Shown here piece by piece: positions 17,101 through 26,291 of a stretch of 59,202 nt of DNA (position 1 is the stretch's first letter; each line of letters opens with the position of its first letter). A program made the translations under genes and the position numbers. Source of the stretch: an uncultured SAR116 cluster alpha proteobacterium (GTDB lineage Bacteria; Pseudomonadota; Alphaproteobacteria; Puniceispirillales; Marisalimonadaceae); assembly GCA_902618195.1 (NCBI GenBank), contig CACMZO010000004.1, forward strand, positions 1 to 59,202, given 5' to 3'. Below the pieces are notes generated by a model. The model was given only the letters and a program-made list of their open reading frames with translations. It was not told the DNA's origin and did not search any database.

Positions 17101-17654
17101 TGAATGATTTTGAATTAAAATTGCCAAAACCTAAGATAGAAGCAAAGTTTATTTCTGTCCTGAATAATGCGGATATTGAGGAACTATGTGATGCTACAGA
17201 AGACGCTATATTAGTTGACGGAGGTTTTGGATGGATTAAACCTCCTCAAAGAAAAAAATTGGTTGATTATTGGAAAGGTGTATTGTTAGTACCAGAAAGA
17301 TTATTAATAGTTGGAAAAATTGATAATGTTATATGTGGCTCCATTCAACTTATTAAGCCTGCACGAAGTAATGAGGCTCAATCTCATTTATGTAATTTGA
17401 CCACATTTTTTATAGCATCTTGGGCAAGAGGCTATGGTTTGGCAAGAATGCTAATTCAAGAGGTGGAAAGGGAAGCAAAAAAAAATAAATTCACCGTAAT
17501 TACTCTAGAAGTTCGAGAAACTCAAAAAAGAGCTATACAAATATATCATCAAGCTGGTTTTAAGAAAAGCGGAGAAAACCCTAAATCTGTTTTGATTGGT
17601 AATAAATATTATTCTGGTTATTATTTTTATAAAGATTTAATAAAAAATGACTAA
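17100..17654 (+). CDS. GNAT-family N-acetyltransferase in the his cluster
   Basis: GCN5-related acetyltransferase of unknown substrate. The acetyl-CoA site is visible as the V/I-A-S-W-A-R-G-Y-G-L-A-R-M-L segment (family R/Q-x-x-G-x-G/A; here RGYGLA at about residue 111), followed by ITLEVRETQKRAIQIYHQAGF and YYFYKDL. The start is placed at ATG 17100, overlapping the hisH stop as TAATG; an upstream TTG is less likely. It lies between hisH and hisA with 1- to 8-nt overlaps, so it is co-expressed with histidine enzymes. A GNAT gene at this position occurs in other alphaproteobacteria, but no histidine step requires one. Confidence 0.82.
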   Translation: MNDFELKLPKPKIEAKFISVLNNADIEELCDATEDAILVDGGFGWIKPPQRKKLVDYWKGVLLVPERLLIVGKIDNVICGSIQLIKPARSNEAQSHLCNLTTFFIASWARGYGLARMLIQEVEREAKKNKFTVITLEVRETQKRAIQIYHQAGFKKSGENPKSVLIGNKYYSGYYFYKDLIKND

Positions 17655-18384
17655 CTTTCAAGTATATCCAGCAGTAGATTTAAAAGATGGAAATTGTGTA
17701 AGATTAGTTCATGGAAAAGAAAACAAAATGACCATCTATCAAGATGATCCAATTAAGCAAGTTAAATTTTTTTCAAATAAAGGTTTTAAATGGGTTCATA
17801 TAGTTGATTTAAATGCTGCGTTTGGAAAAGATGATAACAAGCAAGTTATTTTACAAATCCTTAAGAAAATTAATAATAATATCAAGATTCAATTAGGTGG
17901 AGGAATTAGATCTGTAGAAGACATTAAGTTTTGGATTGACGCTGGTGTTTCAAGAATAGTTATGGGAACTGTTGCTTTTAAAAATCCAGATCTAATAAAT
18001 AATCTTAGTGACTTTTTTATTAAAAAATTAGCATTAGGATTAGATATAAAAAATAAAAAAATAGCTGTTAATGGATGGACAAAATTACTTGAAATTGATC
18101 CAGTTAAATATGTAAATCAAGTTGATTCAAAATATTTTGATAAAGTTATTTATACTGATATTTCTAAAGACGGCACTTTAAAAGGTGTAAATATAACGCA
18201 AACTAAAAAGTTTGCAAAATCAATAGAAATTCCCATTATTGCATCTGGTGGGGTTTCAAATATAAATAATGTAAAAGCTTTATATGATTTAAAAGATATT
18301 GGAATTTCTGGGGTTATTATAGGAAAAGCAATATATGAAAAAAAATTTGATTTTAATAATTTAATAAAGTTGGTAGGAAATTAA
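17647..18384 (+). CDS. hisA: ProFAR isomerase HisA
   Basis: Isomerises ProFAR to PRFAR in histidine synthesis, on a (beta-alpha)8 barrel. The first catalytic Asp is in YPAVDLKDGNCVRL (Asp11). WVHIVDLNAAFG, IQLGGGIRSVEDI, RIVMGTVAFKNP and VIYTDISKDGTLKGVN (second catalytic Asp region) are all present, as is IIASGGVSNINNV. 245 residues. It is co-oriented and almost contiguous with hisF (2-bp gap). Confidence 0.97.
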   Translation: MTNFQVYPAVDLKDGNCVRLVHGKENKMTIYQDDPIKQVKFFSNKGFKWVHIVDLNAAFGKDDNKQVILQILKKINNNIKIQLGGGIRSVEDIKFWIDAGVSRIVMGTVAFKNPDLINNLSDFFIKKLALGLDIKNKKIAVNGWTKLLEIDPVKYVNQVDSKYFDKVIYTDISKDGTLKGVNITQTKKFAKSIEIPIIASGGVSNINNVKALYDLKDIGISGVIIGKAIYEKKFDFNNLIKLVGN

Positions 18385-18386
18385 AA

Positions 18387-19160
18387 ATGCTGTCAAAGCG
18401 CGTTATACCATGTTTAGATGTTCATAATGGACGAACAGTTAAAGGTATAAACTTTGTAGATCTTATTGATGCAGGCGATCCAGTTGAGCAAGCGAAATTA
18501 TATAATGATCTTGGAGCAGATGAAATTTGTTTTTTAGATATTTCTGCAACAAATGAAAGAAGAAAAACCCTTTTTAACATAGTTAGTAAAGTTGCTGAAA
18601 GTTGTTTTATTCCCCTTACAGTTGGTGGTGGTATAAAAAACAATGCAGATATTAATAATTTATTAAAATCTGGAGCTGATAAAGTCTCTATTAATTCAGC
18701 TGCAGTTTTTAAACCTAGTTTAATTAAAGAAGCATCTGACAGTTTCGGTTGCCAATGTATAGTTTTAGCAATAGATGCTTATAAAGATCAAAGTAATTGC
18801 AAATCTGGTTATAATGTTTCAACTCACGGAGGAAAAAAAAAAACTGACATAGATGCATTAGAATGGGCTATTGAAGGAGAAAAAAATGGAGCGGGCGAAA
18901 TTTTGTTGACTTCTATGAATGCTGATGGAACAAAACTTGGATACGATATTGAGTTAACTAGTAAAATTTCTACGGAGGTGAGTATACCTGTAATTGCTTC
19001 CGGCGGAGCAGGGAAACCTATTGATATGGTTAATGTTTTAAATAAAGGAAACGCATCTGCAGTTTTAGCAGCATCGATTTTCCATTTTGGCATTTATTCT
19101 ATTGAAAATGTAAAAAAAGAGATGTTAAAATACAGCATCCCTGTAAGAAACACATGGTAA
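18387..19160 (+). CDS. hisF: Imidazole glycerol phosphate synthase, cyclase subunit
   Basis: Uses ammonia from HisH to close the imidazole ring, giving IGP and AICAR. It has the (beta-alpha)8 signature N-terminus KRVIPCLDVHNGRTVKG (Asp11), FLDISATNERRKT, PLTVGGGIKN, SGADKVSINSAAV, AIDAY with the second catalytic Asp, the EILLTSMNADGTKLGYD loop and VIASGGAGK. 257 residues, full length. An eleven-A run (18833-18843) encodes GGKKKTD in frame. Paired with hisH two genes upstream. Confidence 0.98.
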   Translation: MLSKRVIPCLDVHNGRTVKGINFVDLIDAGDPVEQAKLYNDLGADEICFLDISATNERRKTLFNIVSKVAESCFIPLTVGGGIKNNADINNLLKSGADKVSINSAAVFKPSLIKEASDSFGCQCIVLAIDAYKDQSNCKSGYNVSTHGGKKKTDIDALEWAIEGEKNGAGEILLTSMNADGTKLGYDIELTSKISTEVSIPVIASGGAGKPIDMVNVLNKGNASAVLAASIFHFGIYSIENVKKEMLKYSIPVRNTW

Positions 19161-19164
19161 GAAC

Positions 19165-19482
19165 TTGGCTGATTATAACCTTGAAAAATTATTTGATGAT
19201 TTATTAAAGAAAAAAAAATTTGATAAAGAAAATTCATATACTTCTTCTCTTCTGACTGACAAAAATTTGTTAGCAAAAAAAATAGGTGAAGAATCAATTG
19301 AAGTTATTATAGAATACCTTGATAATAATAAAAACAAAATCATAAAAGAATCTGCAGATCTATTATATCATTTATGTGTAATGTGGATTTCTGCAGATAT
19401 CAAACCTGGCGATGTGTGGCATGAACTTCATAGAAGAAAAGGAATATCAGGATTAGAGGAAAAAAAACGTAGGTTAAGTTAA
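19165..19482 (+). CDS. hisE: Phosphoribosyl-ATP pyrophosphatase
   Basis: Hydrolyses phosphoribosyl-ATP to phosphoribosyl-AMP, the second step of histidine synthesis. The all-helical MazG-like pattern is present: KKIGEESIEVIIE (EExxE) and KESADLLYHLCVMW (ExxD), with HRRKGISGLEEKKRR at the end. 105 residues, a stand-alone HisE with no fused HisI. The start is TTG at 19165, 4 bp after hisF; no in-frame ATG is nearby. Confidence 0.95.
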   Translation: MADYNLEKLFDDLLKKKKFDKENSYTSSLLTDKNLLAKKIGEESIEVIIEYLDNNKNKIIKESADLLYHLCVMWISADIKPGDVWHELHRRKGISGLEEKKRRLS

Positions 19483-19832
19483 TGGTTTACAATGATGATA
19501 ATATATTTGCTAAAATAATTAATAAAGAGTTGTCAACTGATATTATTTTAGAGAATAAACATACCATTGCTTTTCATGATATAGCTCCACAAGCACCAAT
19601 TCATATTTTAATTATTCCCAAAGGTAAATACGTTAAATATGATGATTTTTTGAACAAAGCTTCAAAAGATGAAATCTATCATTTTTTTAAGTTAATTAAT
19701 CAGTTGGTTAAAGATTACGATCTTGAAAATACAGGCTATAGATTAATCACTAATGCAGGAAAAAATGCAAATCAAGAAGTTCCACATTTACATTTTCATT
19801 TGTTAGCGGGAAAAAACTTAGGAAAAATGTAA
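19482..19832 (+). CDS. HIT-family nucleotide hydrolase (HinT-like)
   Basis: Histidine-triad protein, probably a purine nucleoside phosphoramidase. The triad HLHFHLL lies at residues 102-108, with His102, His104 and His106. The N-terminal IFAKIINKELSTDIILENKHTIAFHDIAPQAP is the HinT pattern. 116 residues. The ATG overlaps the hisE stop by one nucleotide, an order (hisE-hinT) shared by many alphaproteobacteria. It ends 14 bp from the converging gshB. Confidence 0.93.
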   Translation: MVYNDDNIFAKIINKELSTDIILENKHTIAFHDIAPQAPIHILIIPKGKYVKYDDFLNKASKDEIYHFFKLINQLVKDYDLENTGYRLITNAGKNANQEVPHLHFHLLAGKNLGKM

Positions 19833-19846
19833 TAAAAGATTTTTAT

Positions 19847-20794
19847 TTACAACTTTTCTAGTGTTTTATCCCAAAAAATCTTTTCAATATTAGTTTTATT
19901 TAATCGATTTATCTCCCTTATTCCAGTTGGTGAAGTGACATTAATTTCAGTCAAAAAATTGCCTATTACATCTATTCCAACAAGAAATAATCCTTTAGCC
20001 TTTAGGTGAGGAGAGATTGTTTCACATATTAATTTATCATTTTTGTTCAATAAAGTTTTAGTCGGTTTTCCTCCAACATGCATATTTGAACGATTTTCAT
20101 TTTTTGAAGGTATTCTATTTATTGCACCTACAACTTCTCCATCAATAAGTATAATTCTTTTATCCCCTTTTTTAACCTCTGGAATATAACTTTGTATAAT
20201 AAATTGTTCTTCATTTGAATTTAAAAAATTTTCTATAATTACGTTAAAATTCGAATCATTATTTTTAATGTAAAATACTCCTTCACCACCATTCCCGTAA
20301 AGCGGTTTGATAATAATATTTTTATTTTTATTTCTAAATTTTATTATTTCATTGGGTTCTCTTGTAATAAGTGTTTCAGGCATAAACTTTGAAAACTCAG
20401 TAACAAAAATTTTTTCAGGGGCATTCCTAACATGAAATGGATTATTTAATATTAAAGTTTGTGAAGTAACTTTTTCTAATATGTGTGTTGCTGTTATATA
20501 TGACATATTAAATGGAGGGTCTTGTCTCATTAAAATTACATCTAATGAAGACAGTTTTAGAATTTTAATCTTACCATAATTAAATGTTTCTTTACCATTT
20601 TCGAATGCAAGGTCTAAAATTTTAGCTTTTGCATAAACGTTGTTATTTTTGTATATTAAATCAGGTGGGGAATAAAAATATAACTCAAAACCTCTTTTTA
20701 CTGCTTCATATCCAAGTATAAAAGTTGAATCTCCTTTTAGATCAAGTTTTTCCAAAGGATCCATTTGAAGTGCTATCTTAAGCTTTTGTCTCAT
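19847..20794 (-). CDS. gshB: Glutathione synthetase
   Basis: ATP-grasp ligase joining gamma-glutamylcysteine and glycine. N-terminal domain QMDPLEKLDLKGDSTFILGYEAVKRG is the GshB signature, and MRQDPPFNMSYITATHILE follows. The ATP-grasp part has KPLYGNGGEGVFYI, the family's Gly-rich loop, then DKRIILIDGEVVGAINR. The C-terminal metal-binding EINVTSPTGIREINR is intact. 315 residues, full length. It overlaps the upstream BON-domain gene by 4 nt. Confidence 0.96.
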   Translation of the reverse strand: MRQKLKIALQMDPLEKLDLKGDSTFILGYEAVKRGFELYFYSPPDLIYKNNNVYAKAKILDLAFENGKETFNYGKIKILKLSSLDVILMRQDPPFNMSYITATHILEKVTSQTLILNNPFHVRNAPEKIFVTEFSKFMPETLITREPNEIIKFRNKNKNIIIKPLYGNGGEGVFYIKNNDSNFNVIIENFLNSNEEQFIIQSYIPEVKKGDKRIILIDGEVVGAINRIPSKNENRSNMHVGGKPTKTLLNKNDKLICETISPHLKAKGLFLVGIDVIGNFLTEINVTSPTGIREINRLNKTNIEKIFWDKTLEKL

Positions 20795-21366
20795 CTTTTG
20801 TCTTTATTTACTTTTACAAAATTTTGGACTTCTTTAATAAATCGGGCTTCCTGAACAATTTGTGTTACAATAGAAATTTCTTCTTCACTAGATGCAATAC
20901 CACTTATGTATGCAATGTTGTTAACTACATCGATAGAATAATTTAAACTATTTAGTTTTTTTGATGCCATTAATCTTGCTTTAATTTCACCTAATGATGC
21001 TAGATCTTTTGCTATATTTTTAAGATTGTTTGTTTCAGAAATTTGGACTTTATTATTAACTTCTTTTACACCGTTAATTTCCCAGATAATTTTGGTTAAT
21101 TGAAATTTTGTATCAATATCCTTTACTTTTCCTGTTACTAAAATTGAACCATTATTTACACTTAAGGAGACATTTTCGGAAACAAAAGAATTCCAGTCAT
21201 AGATAGCATTTCTTAACTTAACATAAATTACTTTATCATTAATGGAGGTGCCAAGACCTTTTTCTTGAGCAGAAGAACTAAATGCAATTGCACCTACCCC
21301 ACCAACTATAGGTGCAGCACATGACTGTAAATTTAAAATTATTATTAACAAAAGAAATAGGCGCAT
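20791..21366 (-). CDS. BON-domain lipoprotein (DolP/YraP-like)
   Basis: The signal peptide ends in LNLQSC (Cys16), a lipobox, so it is an envelope lipoprotein. The mature part has a Gly/Ser-rich start (IVGGVGAIAFSSSAQEKGLGTSINDK) that is typical of DolP-like proteins, then two BON domains: residues 45-105 (KLRNAIYDWNSFVSENVSLSVNNGS.. then VNNKVQI) and residues 115-185 (KARLMASKKL... then VQNFVKVNK). BON proteins bind phospholipid or support outer-membrane integrity. It is downstream of rsmI and overlaps gshB, matching the rsmI-(yraN)-yraP neighbourhood, although yraN is not seen here. Confidence 0.85.
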   Translation of the reverse strand: MRLFLLLIIILNLQSCAAPIVGGVGAIAFSSSAQEKGLGTSINDKVIYVKLRNAIYDWNSFVSENVSLSVNNGSILVTGKVKDIDTKFQLTKIIWEINGVKEVNNKVQISETNNLKNIAKDLASLGEIKARLMASKKLNSLNYSIDVVNNIAYISGIASSEEEISIVTQIVQEARFIKEVQNFVKVNKDKR

Positions 21367-21376
21367 AAAGTATCTA

Positions 21377-22246
21377 TTATGATTTTAACTCAATAATTCT
21401 ATTGTAAATAGATTTTTTTGGTAATCCAGTTTTATTTGAAATATGTGATGCTAATTCTTTAGTTGAAAATTTAGAGTAATCTTTTTTAATCAAATTTAAA
21501 ATCATTTCATTTGTGTAATGAGATTGATTTTTATTAGATATAGCTAATACGATTTCACCTTTTAATTTTGCTTTTTTGGTTATTTGATCGTATACAAAGG
21601 ATGGGGATCCACTTATAATTTCTTCATTTAACTTAGTTAATTCCCTTAAAACCGAGATTGATGTCTTATTATTGAGTTCGATCATCAATTTAAGAGTCTC
21701 AATTAATCTATTTGGACTCTCAAACCATAATGAAGTAAGTTTTAAATTTAAGGCATTTTCAAGTTGTTTTTTTCTTTTTATTTTGCTTTTCTCTAAAAAT
21801 CCTCCAAAAAAAAAGTTATTAGAAGGCAATCCTGATAATACTAATGAAGTAGTGATAGAAGAAGCTCCTGGGACATGTGTAATCTTTATTGAATTATTTA
21901 TACATTCTTTTACCAATTTATAACCAGGATCTGATATAATTGGTGTCCCAGCATCACTTACTAATCCAAATTTAATATTTGAATTTTTAACTTTACAAAT
22001 TATTGATTCCCTATGTTTTTGGTTACTGTGATCATTATAGACTTCTAATTTGGCAGGCTTTATGCCGTAATTTTTTAAAAGTTTTCCGGTTATTCTTGTA
22101 TCTTCACAAAATATGATATCCAAAGATGATAATATTTTTAGAGCTCTCAAGGAAATGTCACCTAAATTACCAATAGGTGTTGAAATTATATATAAAATAT
22201 TACTTTCCACTTTTATTTTATTAAATGTTTTTGAAATTTGTTCCAC
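21377..22246 (-). CDS. rsmI: 16S rRNA (cytidine 2'-O) methyltransferase RsmI
   Basis: SAM-dependent enzyme that 2'-O-methylates C1402 of 16S rRNA (E. coli numbering). The tetrapyrrole-methylase fold signature LYIISTPIGNLGDISLRAL lies near residue 18. FCEDTRITGKLL, VSDAGTPIISDPGYKLV and VPGASSITTSLVLSGLPSNNFFFGGFL are all present. 289 residues. The N-terminus has 15 or so residues ahead of the core, a little longer than usual. It is divergent from the LpoA-like gene (41-bp gap); this rsmI/LpoA pairing is conserved in Proteobacteria. Confidence 0.96.
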   Translation of the reverse strand: MEQISKTFNKIKVESNILYIISTPIGNLGDISLRALKILSSLDIIFCEDTRITGKLLKNYGIKPAKLEVYNDHSNQKHRESIICKVKNSNIKFGLVSDAGTPIISDPGYKLVKECINNSIKITHVPGASSITTSLVLSGLPSNNFFFGGFLEKSKIKRKKQLENALNLKLTSLWFESPNRLIETLKLMIELNNKTSISVLRELTKLNEEIISGSPSFVYDQITKKAKLKGEIVLAISNKNQSHYTNEMILNLIKKDYSKFSTKELASHISNKTGLPKKSIYNRIIELKS

Positions 22247-22287
22247 TTTATATTATCTTTTTAAATTAAACTAATTATCTAATCATT

Positions 22288-23745
22288 GTGAAATTTATCA
22301 ATTTTAAAATTTTAATTTATATTCTTATATTGTTATCTTCGTGCTCATCTCACATCTCAAAGGAATCTACTGATAATAGTACTTCCACACAAATTAAAAG
22401 CAACGAATTTAAATTAAACAAAAATAAAATTAATAAGAAAAAACTAGAAAATTTGTATGTTGCAAGTAAACCTAGTGAAAGTGTTGTTTTTGAATTTAGA
22501 AAAGAAAGATATCTTGAAGGAATTCAAAATAAAGAAGTTGAAAATAAGATTGACTATGCACAAAAAGCTCTTCAAGCAACATTTAAAATGTTATCTAAGG
22601 CACCAACAACAGGAATGGAACATTTAAAGATTAAAAATAAATCTCATAAAATAAAATATAATTTTGAAAACTATTATAATGGAAGTACCGAAACTAATAA
22701 AACTTATAAAGAAATTAATATTTTAGTTTTATTACCCTTTTCAAACAAATTTAGATCAATTGGAGAGAAAATCAGAAAAGCAGTAGATCTTGCAGTACTT
22801 TCAAGTAAAAATAATAGTATAAAATTTGTATATTTTAATACGGGTAAAGATTTTAATTCTAACGATCTTGAATTAGTAATAGAAAAACTAAATCCAAGAT
22901 TACTTGTTGGACCTTTGTTAAGAGAAAATTTAATTAAAATAAAACCAGTTATAAGTAAGTTTAAAATACCAGTATTCAGTTTTACAAATGACAGTTCTCT
23001 ATCTGAAAGCGGTATTTGGGTATTAGGTTTTTCACCTTTTGATCAAATAAATAGAATAATAGATTATGCAATTAAATGTAAAAAAGAAAAAATTGGTTTT
23101 ATTAGTGTAGATGATGATTATGGACGTAAAATTTATAGAAAAGTTGAAAATTCAGAAATTAAAAATCTAATAAAAAATAAAATTTTTATTAGTACTCAAA
23201 ATTTTAAAAATAAAGAAAATCTTAGAAATACAATTAGTATTTTTTTAAATTACAATGAAAATAATAATAAAGATTTATTGTCTAATGACGAATATGACTT
23301 TATTATTTTGATCGGAAATAGAAATTTTATTTTAGGGTTAGCCCCTATTTTAACCTATTATGATGTTGATTTATTAAAAACAGAATTATTTACTACGTCA
23401 GTATTAAATGACAAAACATTATTAAAAGAACATTCTCTTATTAATGCAAAATTTCCTTTCATATCAGAAACAAATATTAATGAATTTAATAAATTATGGA
23501 AATTAGCATGGCCAAAATCCGAAACTGACTACTTAATTAGATTAGGATATTACATCTCAAAAATAAGTATTTGGGTTGCATCTCAAAATACTAAATTTGA
23601 AAATCAATTAGAGACTGGAAGAAATAAATTTTCTATTCTTGGTAATAAGTTTACATTTAAAGCTAATGGAAATGTTTTAAGACCTGTAAATATTTATAAA
23701 ATTAATAAAAGTGGGATGATTAAGAAGATAGATAGTTGTCTATGA
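22288..23745 (+). CDS. Penicillin-binding protein activator, LpoA-like lipoprotein
   Basis: Lipoprotein (signal peptide ending LLSSC, Cys19) with a GTG start. It has an N-terminal helical region to about residue 125 and then a periplasmic-binding-protein type I fold beginning INILVLLPFSNKFRSIGEKIRKAVDLA, with LLVGPLLRENLIKIKP, PVFSFTNDSSLSESGIWVLGFSP, and KKEKIGFISVDDDYGRK. This is the pattern of alphaproteobacterial LpoA-like proteins (YraM family), which in enteric bacteria stimulate PBP1a from the outer membrane. At 485 residues it has the usual length. It is divergent from rsmI. The 3' end overlaps hemW by 26 nt on the other strand. Confidence 0.87.
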   Translation: MKFINFKILIYILILLSSCSSHISKESTDNSTSTQIKSNEFKLNKNKINKKKLENLYVASKPSESVVFEFRKERYLEGIQNKEVENKIDYAQKALQATFKMLSKAPTTGMEHLKIKNKSHKIKYNFENYYNGSTETNKTYKEINILVLLPFSNKFRSIGEKIRKAVDLAVLSSKNNSIKFVYFNTGKDFNSNDLELVIEKLNPRLLVGPLLRENLIKIKPVISKFKIPVFSFTNDSSLSESGIWVLGFSPFDQINRIIDYAIKCKKEKIGFISVDDDYGRKIYRKVENSEIKNLIKNKIFISTQNFKNKENLRNTISIFLNYNENNNKDLLSNDEYDFIILIGNRNFILGLAPILTYYDVDLLKTELFTTSVLNDKTLLKEHSLINAKFPFISETNINEFNKLWKLAWPKSETDYLIRLGYYISKISIWVASQNTKFENQLETGRNKFSILGNKFTFKANGNVLRPVNIYKINKSGMIKKIDSCL

Positions 23746-24886
23746 TTTTTCTAACGATAAAGTCGTGAACATTAAAATAATTTTCATTTATCATTAATTT
23801 ATTTTTTCTTATATCTATAATACCTTGTTTTTGAAGGAGTAATACCTCATCATTATTTAAAAATGTTCTGTGTTTAAGCTTATTTAAATCAACACCCTCA
23901 TTAAGTCTTAATCCCATAATAAGAATTTCTTTTTCAGAAGCGTCAAAATTAATTGTCAAAATTTTTTTTAGTTTTATTTTTTTTTGCAAACAATTTTTTA
24001 ACCATGTTTCAGGTTTTTTAAAATTTTCAAATTCTATTCTTTCTTTTTTATCATTCCAAATTCTACTAATGGCACCAGGACCAACCCCAATCCAATTATC
24101 TGATTTCCAGTAAATTGTGTTGTGTTTTGAAAAAAAATTAGGTTTTGAAAAATTTGAAATTTCATATTGATCAAATTTATTATCTTTTAAGATATTTTTT
24201 GTACTAAAATAAAATTCTTTATAAACATTATCCGAAACTGTTTTAAGTTCTCCTTTATTAAATAAATGGTAAAATTTGGTACCTTTTTCTATAACAAGTT
24301 GATATGCAGATAGATGTTTAATAGAAAAGTTTTTTAAAAAAGTTTGTAATTCGTGGCTCCATGTTTCTAAATTTTGACATGACAGAGCATAAATTAAATC
24401 TACAGATATATTGTCTATTATTTTTTGCATAAGATCGAGAACAACAAAAGTTTCTGAAGCATTATGTAAACGACCTAAATATTTTAAATCTGTATCATTT
24501 AAAGCTTGTACTCCTAGAGAGATTCTATTAACTCCGGCTGATTTAAAATCACTAATTTTGTTTAATTCCAAGTTTGTTGGATTTGATTCTAATGTTATTT
24601 CAATATTTTTATCAAAATTAAAAAGATTATTTATAAATAATAAAATTTTTTCCACCAGTTTTGGGGGCATTAAAGAGGGTGTACCTCCACCAAGAAAAAT
24701 GGAACTTAATTTAATATTATTAAGGTTCTGAGATTCTAAATACTCTTTAAAATATTTAATTTGATTTTTATAAGCTGAAAGCCACTCATTCGGATCATAA
24801 ATTTTTATTTTATGCGAATTGAAATCACAGTATGGACATTTGGAAATGCAATATGGCCAATGAATATAAATACCCAATCTATTCAT
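23720..24886 (-). CDS. hemW: HemW, radical SAM heme chaperone
   Basis: The iron-sulphur motif HWPYCISKCPYCDF has Cys13, Cys17 and Cys20 (CX3CX2C), the form typical of HemW, the heme-binding relative of HemN. HemN has a further residue pattern and about 60 more residues. Next come IFLGGGTPSLMPP, ESNPTNL, RISLGVQALND and YEISNFSKPNFFSKHNTIYWKSDNWIGVGPGA. 388 residues is normal. It overlaps rdgB by 8 nt; the rph-rdgB-hemW run is a standard alphaproteobacterial block. Confidence 0.95.
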   Translation of the reverse strand: MNRLGIYIHWPYCISKCPYCDFNSHKIKIYDPNEWLSAYKNQIKYFKEYLESQNLNNIKLSSIFLGGGTPSLMPPKLVEKILLFINNLFNFDKNIEITLESNPTNLELNKISDFKSAGVNRISLGVQALNDTDLKYLGRLHNASETFVVLDLMQKIIDNISVDLIYALSCQNLETWSHELQTFLKNFSIKHLSAYQLVIEKGTKFYHLFNKGELKTVSDNVYKEFYFSTKNILKDNKFDQYEISNFSKPNFFSKHNTIYWKSDNWIGVGPGAISRIWNDKKERIEFENFKKPETWLKNCLQKKIKLKKILTINFDASEKEILIMGLRLNEGVDLNKLKHRTFLNNDEVLLLQKQGIIDIRKNKLMINENYFNVHDFIVRKIIDNYLSS

Positions 24887-25484
24887 GTATAACTTTTTTA
24901 ATTTCAGTTTTAAGTTTTCTAAAAGCTAAATTTCGATGACTTATTTCATGCTTTATAGCTGGATCTAACTCACCAAAAGTTTTTTTTAATTTGGGGTAAT
25001 AAAAAATTGGGTCATATCCAAATCCGTGTCTACCACTTGGAGGCCATGAAAATTCACCACATATTTCTCCTTGAACAGTTATATTATAACCATCGGGCCA
25101 ACATAAACTAAGTGCACAAGTAAATTTACAAGATCTATCATCTTTAAATTCTAGTTCTTTATTTAACTTTTTCATTGCCAAAGCAAAGTCTTTTTTTTTA
25201 CCTGCATATCTTGCTGAGTGTATACCTGGCCTATTATTTAATGCTCTAAAACTTATGCCACTGTCATCTGACAAAGAGACTAATTTAGTTTTTGAAGCTG
25301 TGTTAAAAGATTTTATAAAAGCATTTTCTTTAAATGTTTTACCATTTTCAATTGGTTCAGTGATTTTAAAATCTCTATTAGATAAAATATGAATATCGAA
25401 TACTTTTAATATTTCTTGAAGTTCTAAGATTTTTCCATCGTTATTTGAAGCTATAACTAATTTATTGTCGATAAATTCTCTCAT
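24879..25484 (-). CDS. rdgB: dITP/XTP pyrophosphatase RdgB
   Basis: House-cleaning nucleotide hydrolase that removes dITP, ITP and XTP from pools. The N-terminal VIASNNDGKILELQEIL (family SxNxxKxxE), LSDDSGISFRALNNRPGIHSARYAG with the active Asp, and the SGRHGFGYDPIF segment are present. It also ends with the HEISHRNLAFRKL region. 201 residues, normal. It shares 4 nt with rph upstream and 8 nt with hemW downstream, so a single transcript is likely. Confidence 0.96.
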   Translation of the reverse strand: MREFIDNKLVIASNNDGKILELQEILKVFDIHILSNRDFKITEPIENGKTFKENAFIKSFNTASKTKLVSLSDDSGISFRALNNRPGIHSARYAGKKKDFALAMKKLNKELEFKDDRSCKFTCALSLCWPDGYNITVQGEICGEFSWPPSGRHGFGYDPIFYYPKLKKTFGELDPAIKHEISHRNLAFRKLKTEIKKVIHE

Positions 25485-26203
25485 ATAGATAGAATGTCTC
25501 TTTGTTTTTTAAAAATTATCTCAATATTATCTTCAACTAATTCATACATTTTTAAAAAATTAGATTTTGATATAGGTTTTTGTTCTGAACTCGATTGAAT
25601 TTCAATAATTTCTTTATTGTCTGTAAGTACAAAATTTCCATCGACAGTAGCATTTGAGTCTTCATTATAATCTAAGTCTATAAATATTTCTTCATTTATA
25701 ATTCCACATGAAATAGCGGCGATTTGATTTTTAATAGGGTTTTGCGTTATTTTTCCTTGAGAAATTAGGTGTTTAATTGCATCATGTAAAGCTATCCAAG
25801 AACCTGAAATTGAAGCAGTTCTTGTACCCCCATCAGCTTGAATTACATCGCAATCAATCTTTATTTGTCTTTCCCCTAATTCATTTAAATTAATCGCAGA
25901 TCTTAGAGACCTTCCAATTAATCTTTGGATCTCCTGACTTCTACCCGAAATTTTTCCTTTAGAAATATCACGATCAACTCTAGAATGTGTTGCTCTAGGT
26001 ATCATTCCATATTCTGCTGTGATCCATCCCTTTTGTTTTCCTCTAAGCCACATTGGAACTCTCTCCTCAATAGAAGCTGTACAAATAACATGAGTATCTC
26101 CAAATTTAACTAAACAAGATCCCTCAGCGTAAGGAGAAAATTTATTTTCAAAATAAATTTCCCTTAACTCGGTTTTTTTTCTAGACACTCTTTTAAAATT
26201 CAT
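25481..26203 (-). CDS. rph: Ribonuclease PH
   Basis: Phosphorolytic 3' exoribonuclease that trims tRNA precursors. FKRVSRKKTELREIYFEN is the family's start, and KFGDTHVICTASIEERVPMWLRG, ITAEYGMIPRATHSR, RSLRSAINL and DVIQADGGTRTASI follow. The start is set at ATG 26203 (240 residues). An open frame reaches 26335, but the extra 44 residues are hydrophobic and unlike any RNase PH, and would overlap the grpE leader. It is divergent from grpE. Confidence 0.95.
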   Translation of the reverse strand: MNFKRVSRKKTELREIYFENKFSPYAEGSCLVKFGDTHVICTASIEERVPMWLRGKQKGWITAEYGMIPRATHSRVDRDISKGKISGRSQEIQRLIGRSLRSAINLNELGERQIKIDCDVIQADGGTRTASISGSWIALHDAIKHLISQGKITQNPIKNQIAAISCGIINEEIFIDLDYNEDSNATVDGNFVLTDNKEIIEIQSSSEQKPISKSNFLKMYELVEDNIEIIFKKQRDILSI

Positions 26204-26291
26204 AAAATAATTTCTAATATAAGATTTTTTAGTTGAATATTTATACAACTTTACTAAATAAATACCATTAAGCAAGAGGTGATATATAAAT

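Noticed and set aside
19829-19855. Bidirectional terminator at the hinT-gshB junction
   Set aside because: Only an A/T imperfect inverted repeat is seen; too weak in this base composition.
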